From Bacillota bacterium (GTDB taxonomy: Bacteria; Bacillota; Clostridia; Acetivibrionales; DTU013), in the NCBI GenBank assembly GCA_023426125.1, contig JAFABI010000065.1, positions 234,592 to 298,591 on the forward strand: a stretch of 64,000 nt of DNA, given 5' to 3'. The notes beneath the pieces were generated by a model. The model did not search any database. It was not told where the DNA came from and worked only from the letters and a program-made list of their open reading frames with translations. This document shows, piece after piece, positions 34,471 to 42,570 of this stretch (positions within the stretch are counted from its first letter, which is position 1; every line of letters starts with the position of its first letter). Both the position numbers and the translations under genes were made by a program.

Positions 34471-35613
34471 TTACCTGCCGCGGTCTGCATACGTCCTGAT
34501 AATACGGCAGATATTGTCAATCGTATCGTTGCTCATTCTTCCATGCATTGGTAATGCAAGGATCTCTTTGGCCGCCTTCTCCGCTACAGGCAGCCTTCCC
34601 TCTTCCGCCGTGGGCAGATCCCGGTAGCATTTGAAGCTGCTGCAAAGCGGATAGAAATATTTGCGTGCAAAAATATTGAATTTTTTTAATTCTTCATACA
34701 ATTCATCCCTTGTATGGCCAAACGCTTTACCTTCGATCCTTATAGGAAAATACCCGTAGTTATGCTTTACGCCTTCAATATCCCTGAAGTATGACACTCC
34801 CGGTATATCCGTCAACTGCAGACGGTATCGGTTTACAACGTTCTTCCTGTTTTCGATTTCCGCATCCAGGATTTCAAGGACCAGCAGCCCGACAGCGGCC
34901 TGCAGTTCGTTCATTTTTCCGTTTGTCCCGGGTTCTGCAATGTCCTCTTCACCCCTTATGCCGAAATTTTTCAATGCATCCGCTTCTTCTTTCAATCCGG
35001 GACGGCCAAAGGACAATGCGCCTCCTTCAACGGTATGGTACACCTTGGTTGCGTGAAGGCTGAACATTGAAATGTCGCCGAAGGTGCCGATCGGTTTTCC
35101 ATTGACCTCCACCCCGAAGGCATGGGCCGCGTCATAGATCACCTTCAGGCCGTACCTGCCGGCAATTCCTTGTATTTTTTCAATCGCGCAAGGGTTGCCG
35201 TAAACATGTACAGGCATGATGGCTGAAGTTTCGGGGGTTATTAGTCCTTCTATGCAATCAGGATCCATGTTCAGGGTATTATTTTCGACGTCACAAAATA
35301 CAGGCTTAAGATTGCACCATGCCAGCGAATGGGTTGTGGCTGCAAAGGTAAATGGCGTGGTAATCACTTCTCCGGAAAGCTTCAGAGCCCTGCAGGCAAT
35401 TTGCAGTGCTACCGTTCCATTGGAAAACAAGGATAGGCTTGTGACCTTGAGATAATCCCTCAACGCTTCTTCCAGCTTGCGGACCATAGGGCCGTTATTG
35501 CTTAATTGCTTGCTTTCCCATATCTGCTGAAGTTTATCGGTCATTTTATTTACATCCGGCAACAATGGCTGGGTGACAAATACAGGTTCGGGGAAAGATT
35601 TGATCAATTCCAT
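34471..35613 (-). CDS. DegT-family sugar C4-aminotransferase
   Basis: 380 residues from ATG 35613 (MELIKSFPEP) with AAAGGGG upstream. The open frame to 35691 runs into a repeat element and is not credible. PLP-family landmarks: SNGTVALQIACRA, TPFTFAATTHSLAW, YDAAHAFGVEVNG, and the lysine in SLHATKVYHTVEGG. The HATK...EGG form is usual in enzymes that aminate C4 of dTDP-4-keto-6-deoxyglucose (VioA-type). With RmlA/RmlB at 39003-41060 and two PglD-like enzymes downstream it should give an N-acylated 4-amino-4,6-dideoxyhexose. Confidence 0.86.
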   Translation of the reverse strand: MELIKSFPEPVFVTQPLLPDVNKMTDKLQQIWESKQLSNNGPMVRKLEEALRDYLKVTSLSLFSNGTVALQIACRALKLSGEVITTPFTFAATTHSLAWCNLKPVFCDVENNTLNMDPDCIEGLITPETSAIMPVHVYGNPCAIEKIQGIAGRYGLKVIYDAAHAFGVEVNGKPIGTFGDISMFSLHATKVYHTVEGGALSFGRPGLKEEADALKNFGIRGEEDIAEPGTNGKMNELQAAVGLLVLEILDAEIENRKNVVNRYRLQLTDIPGVSYFRDIEGVKHNYGYFPIRIEGKAFGHTRDELYEELKKFNIFARKYFYPLCSSFKCYRDLPTAEEGRLPVAEKAAKEILALPMHGRMSNDTIDNICRIIRTYADRGR

Positions 35614-35654
35614 AAGTTGAACCCCTTTCAAACGAAAAATATGTAATCCTGTTA

Positions 35655-35796
35655 GGAGCACTGAAAATATTACTTTCCGCTTTTTCTGCAAATGTAGGTC
35701 GCATAGGCGAGCAGATGACCATAGTCATCGACCAGCCCTGGCGCTCCAAGACTGCATTTGTAGAAAATTTAGCGAAAGTTATATTTTCACCAGTGC
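35655..35796. repeat. Palindromic element family 1, copy B
   Basis: Left end AGGAGCACTGAAAATATTAC, right end GTTATATTTTCACCAGTGC. Inner arms (CTGCAAATG / CTGCATTTGTAG) differ from copy A yet are still complementary. Core GGCGAGCAG at 35706, stem ATGAC/GTCAT around CATA, then CGACCAGCCC at 35729. The right end touches the stop codon of the gene ending at 35797. Confidence 0.88.
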
Positions 35797-36675
35797 TTAA
35801 TTTGCATGCTCCCTGTAAAACCGGAAATTTTCTTCAGCACTTTCGCGGTCGTACCTGTGTTCCTTCAAGGAGGTTTCATCATGAATCGAGGCACAAAACT
35901 TCGTTCTGCTTCCCTTTTCCATTTCCGCTATGCAGTTCTCATACTTTCTTCCGTATAAGTTGCGAAACTGCGGATTATTGTATCTTTCCCGGTAAAGGTC
36001 AAAACAGCTTTTCACCTTTTTATCAAGGCTGCATTGGTTCTTCGCACAGCAGCTGTCACAGGATGTATATTGCAGTTGATCGATTTCTACCCCGGGAATA
36101 AAGCCCATCTTGTAAGGCGTATAGCGGGCAGTCCGATGGCAAATTTCCATATCGCCCATGCAGTTCTCCTCGCTCCAGTAGCCGAGCAATTCCAGCAGTT
36201 CGGGTCTCAGGCACTGGCAGCAGCCTTCCACGAATCCTTTGTGTATCTCAAGGTAGCAGGTTCCGTCAAGCTGCCGTTTTATCAGCGGAAGCCGGTAACG
36301 GTTGAAATACTCTTTGCTGACAGCCCCCAGAATGCCAAGCATGGGAAATGCCTTGAAGACGTCCAGGAATCCGGACACCCATCCGGGGGTGTGAATGTTT
36401 ACATCATTGTCTACAGTAATAAAATACTGCCCCTTTTTCCTTTTTGACAAATTATAATTTACGGCATGGATGGGTCCTGCGTTCACGGCAAACTTTGTCC
36501 TTGAAATAATCCTGCTGTCCTTCAGATCACAAATATATTCCCAGCTGTCATCCATCGAGCAGTTGTCAATGATGTGAAGCTGGAAATCATCCTCCGTATC
36601 AAGCAGCGCCGTAAGGTTTCTGGCAGTCAGCCCCAGCCGGTTCCATGCAATAAAGCTTACGAGAGGCGGAATCAT
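35797..36675 (-). CDS. GT2-type glycosyltransferase with Cys cluster (paralogue 2)
   Basis: 292 residues. It shares with 10126 the IAWNRLGLTARNLTALL start, HIIDNCSMDDSWEYI, the ITVDNDVN DxD-like segment, and a Cys cluster near residue 215-245 (CDSCCAKNQC, then SCF). ATG 36675 is preferred to 36684 because GGGG lies eight to nine bases upstream. Its stop codon is directly joined to palindromic copy B. It belongs to a run of three paralogues. Confidence 0.82.
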   Translation of the reverse strand: MIPPLVSFIAWNRLGLTARNLTALLDTEDDFQLHIIDNCSMDDSWEYICDLKDSRIISRTKFAVNAGPIHAVNYNLSKRKKGQYFITVDNDVNIHTPGWVSGFLDVFKAFPMLGILGAVSKEYFNRYRLPLIKRQLDGTCYLEIHKGFVEGCCQCLRPELLELLGYWSEENCMGDMEICHRTARYTPYKMGFIPGVEIDQLQYTSCDSCCAKNQCSLDKKVKSCFDLYRERYNNPQFRNLYGRKYENCIAEMEKGSRTKFCASIHDETSLKEHRYDRESAEENFRFYREHAN

Positions 36676-36714
36676 ATGGTTCATCCCCTTTATTGCCGCA
36701 GCGCAGGTTCATTA

Positions 36715-36790
36715 AGCTATCGCCTTTATGCACCCTGCAGAGATATCGCTATCTCCGCAGGGGTTTATTCCTAAAACTTGCGCCGCCGCA
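36715..36790. repeat. Nested palindromic repeat, family 2, copy 2
   Basis: CCCTGCAGAGATA at 36733-36745 pairs with TATCTCCGCAGGG at 36750-36762. Compared with the copy at 7119 several stem pairs have changed on both sides. It lies immediately downstream of the gene that stops at 36791. Confidence 0.6.
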
Positions 36791-37678
36791 TTATTCATAA
36801 AAATCAAAGTTGTCTTCAGCCCAGTCCTTGTAATACAAATGGTTTTTCATGGATTCTTCGTCATGTATGGAGGCGCAATAGGCAGTCCTTTTGCCTTCTT
36901 GGAGTTCCTCAAAGGTTTGCAGGTGCCTCCACAGGTATTTTGCCGCAAAAAGCGGATTCCGGTATGATTTGTCCCTGATGGAATAGCAGGTTTCGGTCTT
37001 TCTATCCAGCTTGCAAAATGCATGCGCATTACAGCTTGCGCAGGGAACCTCCTGCAACTGGTCGATTTCTATGGTGGTTACATAACCGACGGTATAGGGC
37101 GTGTAATGTGCGATTCTGGGCGAAATCTCCGCATCCCCATAATGCCCTTCCTCGCTCCAGTAGCCTATCAGATTTATTAATTCCGGCCTGAGGCACTGCA
37201 GATGCCCCGGGACAAAATCAAGAGGATCGATAAGGGAAGCATTTTTAAGCTTTAGATAGCTTACGCCGTTTTTGATATTAAAAAGTACGGGAGGCAGGTA
37301 TGCCGTATAAGGAGCAGCTTTGGGCACTCCCAGGAGACCTGCTTCGGGAAACTCTCTGAAAACCTCCAGAAATTTTGTAACCCAGTTTTTCGTATAAATA
37401 TGGACATCGCTGTCCATGATTATAAAATACTGTTCCGGCTTCCTTTGTGACAGGACATAATTGGAAGCATAGATCGGACCTTTGTTTTTGTCGAACCTTA
37501 TTCTGGATCTTATCCTTTCATCCTTCAAGTCCTGGACAAAGTCCCAGGTATTGTCCCTGGAATTGCTGTCTATGATATGCAGTTCAAAATCCTCCTGCGT
37601 TTTGAGCAAGGCCGTAAGATTTCTTGCCGTCAGGCCCAGTCTGTTCCATGCTACAAAGCCAACGATCGGGGGTATCAT
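36791..37678 (-). CDS. GT2-type glycosyltransferase with Cys cluster (paralogue 3)
   Basis: 295 residues from ATG 37678 (MIPPIVGFVAWNRLG), with AGGA nine bases upstream. The frame upstream to 37747 is repeat sequence. Motifs as in the other paralogues: HIIDSNSRDNTWDF, FIIMDSDVHIY (DxD), and CASCNAHAFCKLDRKTETC. Part of a tandem array of three, probably extending one glycan chain in successive steps. Confidence 0.84.
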   Translation of the reverse strand: MIPPIVGFVAWNRLGLTARNLTALLKTQEDFELHIIDSNSRDNTWDFVQDLKDERIRSRIRFDKNKGPIYASNYVLSQRKPEQYFIIMDSDVHIYTKNWVTKFLEVFREFPEAGLLGVPKAAPYTAYLPPVLFNIKNGVSYLKLKNASLIDPLDFVPGHLQCLRPELINLIGYWSEEGHYGDAEISPRIAHYTPYTVGYVTTIEIDQLQEVPCASCNAHAFCKLDRKTETCYSIRDKSYRNPLFAAKYLWRHLQTFEELQEGKRTAYCASIHDEESMKNHLYYKDWAEDNFDFYE

Positions 37679-37697
37679 TACCATCAGTCCTTTTTTT

Positions 37698-37796
37698 AGG
37701 AGTATTGAAAATATTACTTTCTGTTTTTCTGAAAATATCGGCTGCAATGGCCTGCATTTCAGAAACTTATATGGAAAGTAATATTTTCACTTTTAC
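37698..37796. repeat. Palindromic element family 1, copy C (core lost)
   Basis: Ends AGGAGTATTGAAAATATTAC and GTAATATTTTCAC, arms TTCTGAAAAT/ATTTCAGAAA. The GGCGAGCAG core is replaced by a short TATCGGCTGCAATGGCC. The right end again abuts a stop codon (37797-37799). Confidence 0.75.
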
Positions 37797-38696
37797 TTAA
37801 TTTGCATTTACTACATAGTAGCTGAAATTCTCCAGCGCCCAGTTGAGATTATACACATGCGATCCCATTGATGCCGGGTCATGAATGGATGCGCAGTATA
37901 CCGTCCTCTTTCCCTGTTGCAGTTCGTTGAAATATGCCTGGTGCTTCCATTTGAATTTTTCGGCAAAGCCCTCGTTTTTGTACCTGCTGTTTCTTATGCT
38001 GAAACATGTCGTATTTACTTTATCGAGCTTGCACAGGTCCTTACCTTCACATGCGGCACAGGCCAGAGACTGAACCATGTCAATCGCAATGTTGGTGGTG
38101 AAACCGGCTTTATACGGAGTATGGTTATTGACCCTGACAGACAGTTCGGCATCACCGTAGCCGCTTTCTTCACACCAATAGCCAATGATATTGATCAATT
38201 CAGGTCTCAGGCATTGGCAATGTCCCGGTACAAAATCCAGCGGCACTCCCAGTTTACCGTCCTTCAGCTGCAAATAGCTCACGCCGTTAGCTTCTCTCGC
38301 TATTACCGACGGCATATAGGGCGGATAGGGAGCAGCTCTGGGAACGCCTAAAAGACCTACTTCTGGAAACGTGTTGAATATTTGCATAAAGCGGGAAATC
38401 CAATCGGGGGTACTAATATACACGTCGCTTTCCAATGCAATAAAATACTGCTGCGGTTTTCTCCTTGCAAGATTGAAGTTTACCGCATAAATAGGCCCTT
38501 CATTAACAGGAAAGCGAATCTTTGTTTTTATTCTGGCGTCGCTTAAGCTCTGGATATAATCCCAGGTATCGTCTCCCGAATTGTTGTCGATGATGTGAAG
38601 CTCAAAATCATCCGTTGTTTTAAAAAGTGCAGTAAGGTTTCTTACTGTAAGTCCCATGCGGTTGAATGTAGAATAACTCACAAGTGGTGGAATCAT
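37797..38696 (-). CDS. GT2-type glycosyltransferase with Cys cluster (paralogue 4)
   Basis: 299 residues from ATG 38696 (MIPPLVSYSTFNRMG); GGAG lies eleven bases upstream and a GTG four codons earlier is possible. Motifs: HIIDNNSGDDTWDYI, ALESDVYIST, CAACEGKDLCKLDKVNTTC. It is the closest in pattern to the enzyme at 10126. First gene of the leftward unit running to 32832. A CATAATATA box at 38731-38739 lies upstream. Confidence 0.84.
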   Translation of the reverse strand: MIPPLVSYSTFNRMGLTVRNLTALFKTTDDFELHIIDNNSGDDTWDYIQSLSDARIKTKIRFPVNEGPIYAVNFNLARRKPQQYFIALESDVYISTPDWISRFMQIFNTFPEVGLLGVPRAAPYPPYMPSVIAREANGVSYLQLKDGKLGVPLDFVPGHCQCLRPELINIIGYWCEESGYGDAELSVRVNNHTPYKAGFTTNIAIDMVQSLACAACEGKDLCKLDKVNTTCFSIRNSRYKNEGFAEKFKWKHQAYFNELQQGKRTVYCASIHDPASMGSHVYNLNWALENFSYYVVNAN

Positions 38697-38730
38697 GCAG
38701 AGGTACACTCCTTTCTCTTATTTTATTTTA

Positions 38731-38759
38731 TATATTATGTCAAGCGACGTAATCTGGGT
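38731..38759 (-). promoter_or_regulatory. Sigma-K-like promoter, wide spacing
   Basis: Minus-strand CATAATATA (38731-38739) with AC 18 bases upstream, 35 bases before the glycosyltransferase start. The -10 is exact; the spacing is slightly long. Confidence 0.4.
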
Positions 38760-39002
38760 ACACATTCGCTGTTCATTCCTGCAAATAATTTGGAGTACCG
38801 GTGTATGGGAGCGCAATTGCTTATTATTCCGTCTTCCTGCGACTGCAGCAGAGCGCTTTGCCCTTCCGGAAGGTGTGTGGGTGCCGATAAATTAATGTTT
38901 GTTTCACAGCAGTACCATGCACTTTTCATAGCCGGGCATAATATTATATAAGTAGACATAAACAGTATAAAAATATTGTAAGACCGCAGCAGGAGGTAAT
39001 TC

Positions 39003-40064
39003 ATGAAAGCATTGATCCTAAGCGGGGGCACCGGTACAAGGCTTCGACCGCTGACCTATACGTGGGCAAAGCAGCTGCTCCCTATAGCTAATAAGCCTAT
39101 ATTGGTCCATATCATTGAGAAAGTGGTCAGGGCAGGCATCAAGGATATTGGCATCATCGTCGGAGATACCCATGAAGAAGTTGAAGCTGAAATAGGCAAT
39201 GGAAGCCGCTGGGGAGTAGACATAACCTATATCCTTCAGAAATCCCCTTCCGGTCTGGCGCACGCTGTCAAAATTGCCGGATCCTATTTGCAGGATAGTG
39301 ATTTTTTAATGCTCCTGGGTGATAACCTTCTGGAGATGGAGCTTAAGCCTGTCATGGATTTTTTTCATTCCAGTGGTTCCAACGCTTGCATACTCCTTCA
39401 CAAGGTGGCAAATCCCTCCGAATACGGAATCGCGGAAATCGACGGGAACATTGTGAAAAGGCTTGTGGAAAAACCAAAGCGGTATATTGGCGATCTGGCC
39501 GTCATCGGGGTATATGTATTTGACAACACCATTTTTTCTGCCATTGAAGAAATACAGCCTTCGGAAAGAGGAGAACTGGAAATAACCGATGCCATGCAAA
39601 GGCTTATCGAACGCGGGGCCAAAGTCTCATACCAGCTTACATCCGGTTGGTGGAAGGACACCGGGTCAGCTCGGGATATGCTGGAAGCCAACAGGCTTGT
39701 ATTATCCGGTATTGGAGGCTCTCCCCAGGATACGGACGGCAGTACCGGGGCCGCTGCATCCGTTCCTTCAGGCGGGCACGGCATAACGGTAATCGGCAGC
39801 GTTATCCATGAACCTGTTGCCATCGGAGAAGGTGCAAAAATCCTCGACAGCATCGTTGGACCTTATGTATCCGTAGGAAAGGATGCAACCGTAGAAAAAT
39901 GCGTAATAGAGGACAGTATCATCATGGAAGGTACAAAGCTTATAAATATCCAAGGCACCGTCAGAAGCAGTCTGATCGGAAAAAACGCAACCATAAAAGG
40001 CTCTCTTGATGCGACGGAATCATCAAGCTTTATTATCGGTGACAAAAGTAAAATTGAAATGTAA
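39003..40064 (+). CDS. rmlA: Glucose-1-phosphate thymidylyltransferase, long form
   Basis: 353 residues. LILSGGTGTRLRPLTYTWAKQL is the nucleotide-binding signature (broken here after the RPLTYT core), with LGDNLLE and EKPKRYIGD further on. After residue 240 a left-handed beta-helix extension is present (VIGSVIHEPVAIGEGAKI, SIVGPYVSVG). Long RmlA forms of this type occur in antibiotic and archaeal pathways. It makes dTDP-glucose and is followed directly by rmlB. GGAGGTAATTC precedes the ATG. Confidence 0.9.
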   Translation: MKALILSGGTGTRLRPLTYTWAKQLLPIANKPILVHIIEKVVRAGIKDIGIIVGDTHEEVEAEIGNGSRWGVDITYILQKSPSGLAHAVKIAGSYLQDSDFLMLLGDNLLEMELKPVMDFFHSSGSNACILLHKVANPSEYGIAEIDGNIVKRLVEKPKRYIGDLAVIGVYVFDNTIFSAIEEIQPSERGELEITDAMQRLIERGAKVSYQLTSGWWKDTGSARDMLEANRLVLSGIGGSPQDTDGSTGAAASVPSGGHGITVIGSVIHEPVAIGEGAKILDSIVGPYVSVGKDATVEKCVIEDSIIMEGTKLINIQGTVRSSLIGKNATIKGSLDATESSSFIIGDKSKIEM

Positions 40065-40076
40065 GGAGTATTCGTT

Positions 40077-41060
40077 ATGAGGATCATATTGGTAACAGGA
40101 GGAGCAGGCTTCATCGGCAGCAATTTCGTCCGTAATTTTTTGATGAGAAACAAGAATTTTATCCTTGTCAATATGGACAAATTAACCTATGCAGGTAACC
40201 TGAAGTCCCTCAAGGAATTCATCGACAGTCCCAGACACCATTTTATCCATGGTGATATCTGCAATCATGAACTGGTCAACTATATCATGCGGAAATACAA
40301 GCCTGAAATTATTGTCAATTTCGCAGCAGAATCCCACGTCGACCGGAGTATCAACAATCCTTCGATTTTTGCCGAAACCAATATCATGGGCACTTTGACA
40401 TTGTTGGAAAGTGCAAGACACATCTGGTCCAAATATGGTTTTAGAGGCTGTAAATTTGTACAGGTATCTACCGATGAGGTATATGGAAGCATCGAAAATG
40501 ATTCCGACTATTTTTCGGAAGAGTCGTGCATCCAGCCCAACAGCCCATATTCCGCCTCCAAGGCGGGCGCCGACATGATGGTGCGGGCATATTCGCGTTC
40601 CTTCGGATTTCCCGGCGTCATATCAAGGTGCTGTAACAATTACGGCCCGTACCAGAACAAGGAAAAATTCATCCCCAACAGTATTACCTACGCCCTGCGG
40701 AATGAGCCCATTCCTGTTTATGGAAACGGAAAAAACAAAAGAGAATGGATCCATGTGCTGGATCATTGCTGGGCACTGTCAAGGGTAATTTTTTACGGGA
40801 AATCCGGCGAGGTGTATAATATAGGAACGGGAGAAGAGCTTAGCAACATTGAGCTGGCCCAAAAAATTTTAGCCGACCTTGGAAAAGATAAAGATATGGT
40901 CCGGTTTGTCGACGACCGGCCCGGCCATGACTTCCGCTATGCCCTGAACAGCCGTAAAATTGAAAAAAGCCTGGGCTGGTCGCCGAAAATCGGCTTTGAA
41001 GAAGGCCTGCACCAGACAATCAAATGGTACAAGGATAACCGCAGCTGGTGGGAGGAATAG
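40077..41060 (+). CDS. rmlB: dTDP-glucose 4,6-dehydratase
   Basis: 327 residues. VTGGAGFIGSNFVRNF is the NAD site, FAAESHVDRSI and STDEVYGSI give the Thr-Asp-Glu catalytic triad, SPYSASKAGADMM the Tyr-Lys pair, and CCNNYGPYQNKEKFIP a family hallmark. It produces dTDP-4-keto-6-deoxyglucose. RmlC and RmlD are absent here, so rhamnose is not the obvious product; the C4-aminotransferase at 34471 is the likely user. AAGGAG precedes the ATG. Confidence 0.95.
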   Translation: MRIILVTGGAGFIGSNFVRNFLMRNKNFILVNMDKLTYAGNLKSLKEFIDSPRHHFIHGDICNHELVNYIMRKYKPEIIVNFAAESHVDRSINNPSIFAETNIMGTLTLLESARHIWSKYGFRGCKFVQVSTDEVYGSIENDSDYFSEESCIQPNSPYSASKAGADMMVRAYSRSFGFPGVISRCCNNYGPYQNKEKFIPNSITYALRNEPIPVYGNGKNKREWIHVLDHCWALSRVIFYGKSGEVYNIGTGEELSNIELAQKILADLGKDKDMVRFVDDRPGHDFRYALNSRKIEKSLGWSPKIGFEEGLHQTIKWYKDNRSWWEE

Positions 41061-41067
41061 TAAAAAA

Positions 41068-41115
41068 GGTGACGGTTCTGCTGTATGCTGCGGCATACAG
41101 TATAGAACCGTCACC
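41068..41115. terminator. Long GACGGTTCT hairpin (REP-like)
   Basis: GGTGACGGTTCT at 41068-41079 pairs with AGAACCGTCACC at 41104-41115, with an inner GTATGC/GCATAC stem. It follows the rmlB stop by seven bases and can end transcription. The arms match the 10092 hairpin in GACGGTT. Confidence 0.65.
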
Positions 41116-41165
41116 CTGTATCTGTAGCCGGTAATCGGCTTTCTTATTATAACCTGGCTTTTAAA

Positions 41166-41429
41166 TCAGAAGAATATTTCCTCATATATGCACTGATGCG
41201 GCTCGACAATTTCATAGTAGAGCCTGCATCCGGGCAAGCCTGAAGTCCTGATGACGCTTAATGCTCCGGATAGATCACGCCGGTCGAACCGCACGCCTAA
41301 ATTACACAGATCCGACATAAGCTCCCTCGGCATGTAGGTCAGTTCACAAGCAATGCCTGCATTTTTCATTCTTTGGTCCAATATAAAGGCATGTGATCTG
41401 GATTGCAGCAAAGTATAGCAGTAAGACAT
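41166..41429 (-). CDS. DUF3343-like small protein (paralogue 1)
   Basis: 87 residues. SRSHAFILDQRMKNAGIACELTYMPR (first part) followed by LMSDLCNLGVRF resembles the DUF3343 family (putative sulfur/selenium carrier-like proteins), where a short helix-Cys segment is conserved, although the usual CGLA is replaced by CNLGV. A paralogue with the same gene order lies at 56372. Cotranscription with a probable coat protein suggests a spore role instead of sulfur transfer. GGGGTGA precedes the ATG. Confidence 0.65.
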   Translation of the reverse strand: MSYCYTLLQSRSHAFILDQRMKNAGIACELTYMPRELMSDLCNLGVRFDRRDLSGALSVIRTSGLPGCRLYYEIVEPHQCIYEEIFF

Positions 41430-41453
41430 AAATTCACCCCGGGTTCGATTTTA

Positions 41454-41482
41454 GCGCCCGGGGCTGAACGGGCTCCGGGCGC
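41454..41482 (-). other. Intercistronic GC-rich hairpin
   Basis: GCGCCCGG at 41454-41461 pairs with CCGGGCGC at 41475-41482 with further inner pairing. It lies between the coat-like gene and the DUF3343-like gene. No T run follows on the minus strand, so it may stabilise or partly attenuate the message. Confidence 0.5.
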
Positions 41483-41488
41483 CTTCAT

Positions 41489-42253
41489 TTATTGTTCCTC
41501 TTCGTCTTCGCGCTTGTTATTGACATCCAAAAGGTTTACCTTTTGATCAGGGAAGAATTGCGTGGGGAACGGCGTCAATCTTCTGTTATTGAAGGAAGTA
41601 CAGTTCTGAGCCGCGGCATTGGCTTGTTCCGGCGGAACAGGGCAATAACCGTAGGCAGGGATCAGCAGCTGTACGATACACTCACACTTGATAATAAAGA
41701 ATACGCCGATATCGAGAATGAGCAATCCGGTGATGGGATTTACCACATCGTTAAATGCATCCGCCAGCGCTTCCACTTTAATCAACAAGCCATCGGCGTC
41801 AATGGTTCCAAGGGTCTCCTGCGGGAACCGGATAACGCCGATCTGCGCCATGCAATTCGGGCAGTAAATTTCATTAATGGTAAGATTGAAGCCGGCTTCA
41901 TCAATCTGGCTCAATTGTACAACACCATCGGAATAGCGGATTGCGTACCTGATCCGTACAAACAGCTTGAGTCTTTTAAATCCGGGCTTGGTAAGTGAAT
42001 CGACCTTTGAAATCACTTTTACCTCGACAATGTCGAAATCATCCGCACCTTCAAAGGTAAAATCAGGATTTACCAGACCTGAACCTGGAATCAGCGTGAC
42101 GCTTCTGGTCACGCAATCTCTTAGTGCGACCTGGTCAAAAACCTTGGGTACCTGGATACAAACCAGTTCATTGGGCAGTGGGAATGCTTCGGGATTGATA
42201 ATCTGTCCTGCTTCCAGTTTGACACCGTACTTTCCGTTTTCATTCTCGGACAT
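41489..42253 (-). CDS. Probable spore coat/exosporium protein (paralogue 1)
   Basis: 254 residues from ATG 42253 (MSENENGKYG); the earlier ATG at 42274 overlaps the Shine-Dalgarno GGAG. No signal peptide. Contains LVCIQVPKVFDQVALRDCVTRSVTLIPG, broken here for length as CIQVPKVFDQV then LRDCVTR, a pattern like the VFDxCxxxDC segments of clostridial coat proteins. An EIYCPNC pair and a CECIVQLL strand follow. Close paralogue at 56815. Fold is probably all-beta; a DUF3794-like relation is only a suspicion. Probable mother-cell expression. Confidence 0.6.
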   Translation of the reverse strand: MSENENGKYGVKLEAGQIINPEAFPLPNELVCIQVPKVFDQVALRDCVTRSVTLIPGSGLVNPDFTFEGADDFDIVEVKVISKVDSLTKPGFKRLKLFVRIRYAIRYSDGVVQLSQIDEAGFNLTINEIYCPNCMAQIGVIRFPQETLGTIDADGLLIKVEALADAFNDVVNPITGLLILDIGVFFIIKCECIVQLLIPAYGYCPVPPEQANAAAQNCTSFNNRRLTPFPTQFFPDQKVNLLDVNNKREDEEEQ

Positions 42254-42274
42254 AACAAAATATCTCCTTAACAT

Positions 42275-42570
42275 AAAACCTTAATATTTCTGATAGAAAA
42301 TCCTTCGCATAGCATCCGTTTTTTGTCCTGTTGTTAGAATTCACAATATTATTATATTTACGGGATAATAAAAGGTTACTGGTAATTATGCAGCCGTGTA
42401 ATAAATTTACATAAATCAAGTATCCACTCTGCGACTCCTTACGAAGAATTCCTGGGACGGGGCGACCTGAAGCAATTCAATGGCCATCTTGTCCCACCTG
42501 TTTCGCTGGTAACCTTTTTATTAAATTTAAATATAATAAAATAAAATATTTGAAGGTTTGGAGAGATAAT
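42275..42570. promoter_or_regulatory. Divergent control region with an inverted repeat
   Basis: AT-rich. TAATAAAAGGTTAC at 42366-42379 and GTAACCTTTTTATTA at 42509-42523 are inverted copies about 130 bases apart. On the minus strand AAATATAAT and CTAACA stand where the sigma-E-like boxes of the paralogous region 57629-57655 stand. No gene seen. Confidence 0.45.

Noticed and set aside
35614..35691. N-terminal extension of the DegT aminotransferase
   Set aside because: It is translated repeat sequence; the internal ATG at 35613 has a good ribosome site and family-like start. The same holds for 37679-37747 before paralogue 3.
10126..41060. Capsule or S-layer polysaccharide locus
   Set aside because: No Wzx/Wzy, priming transferase or exporter, and a collagen-like acceptor protein is in the middle.
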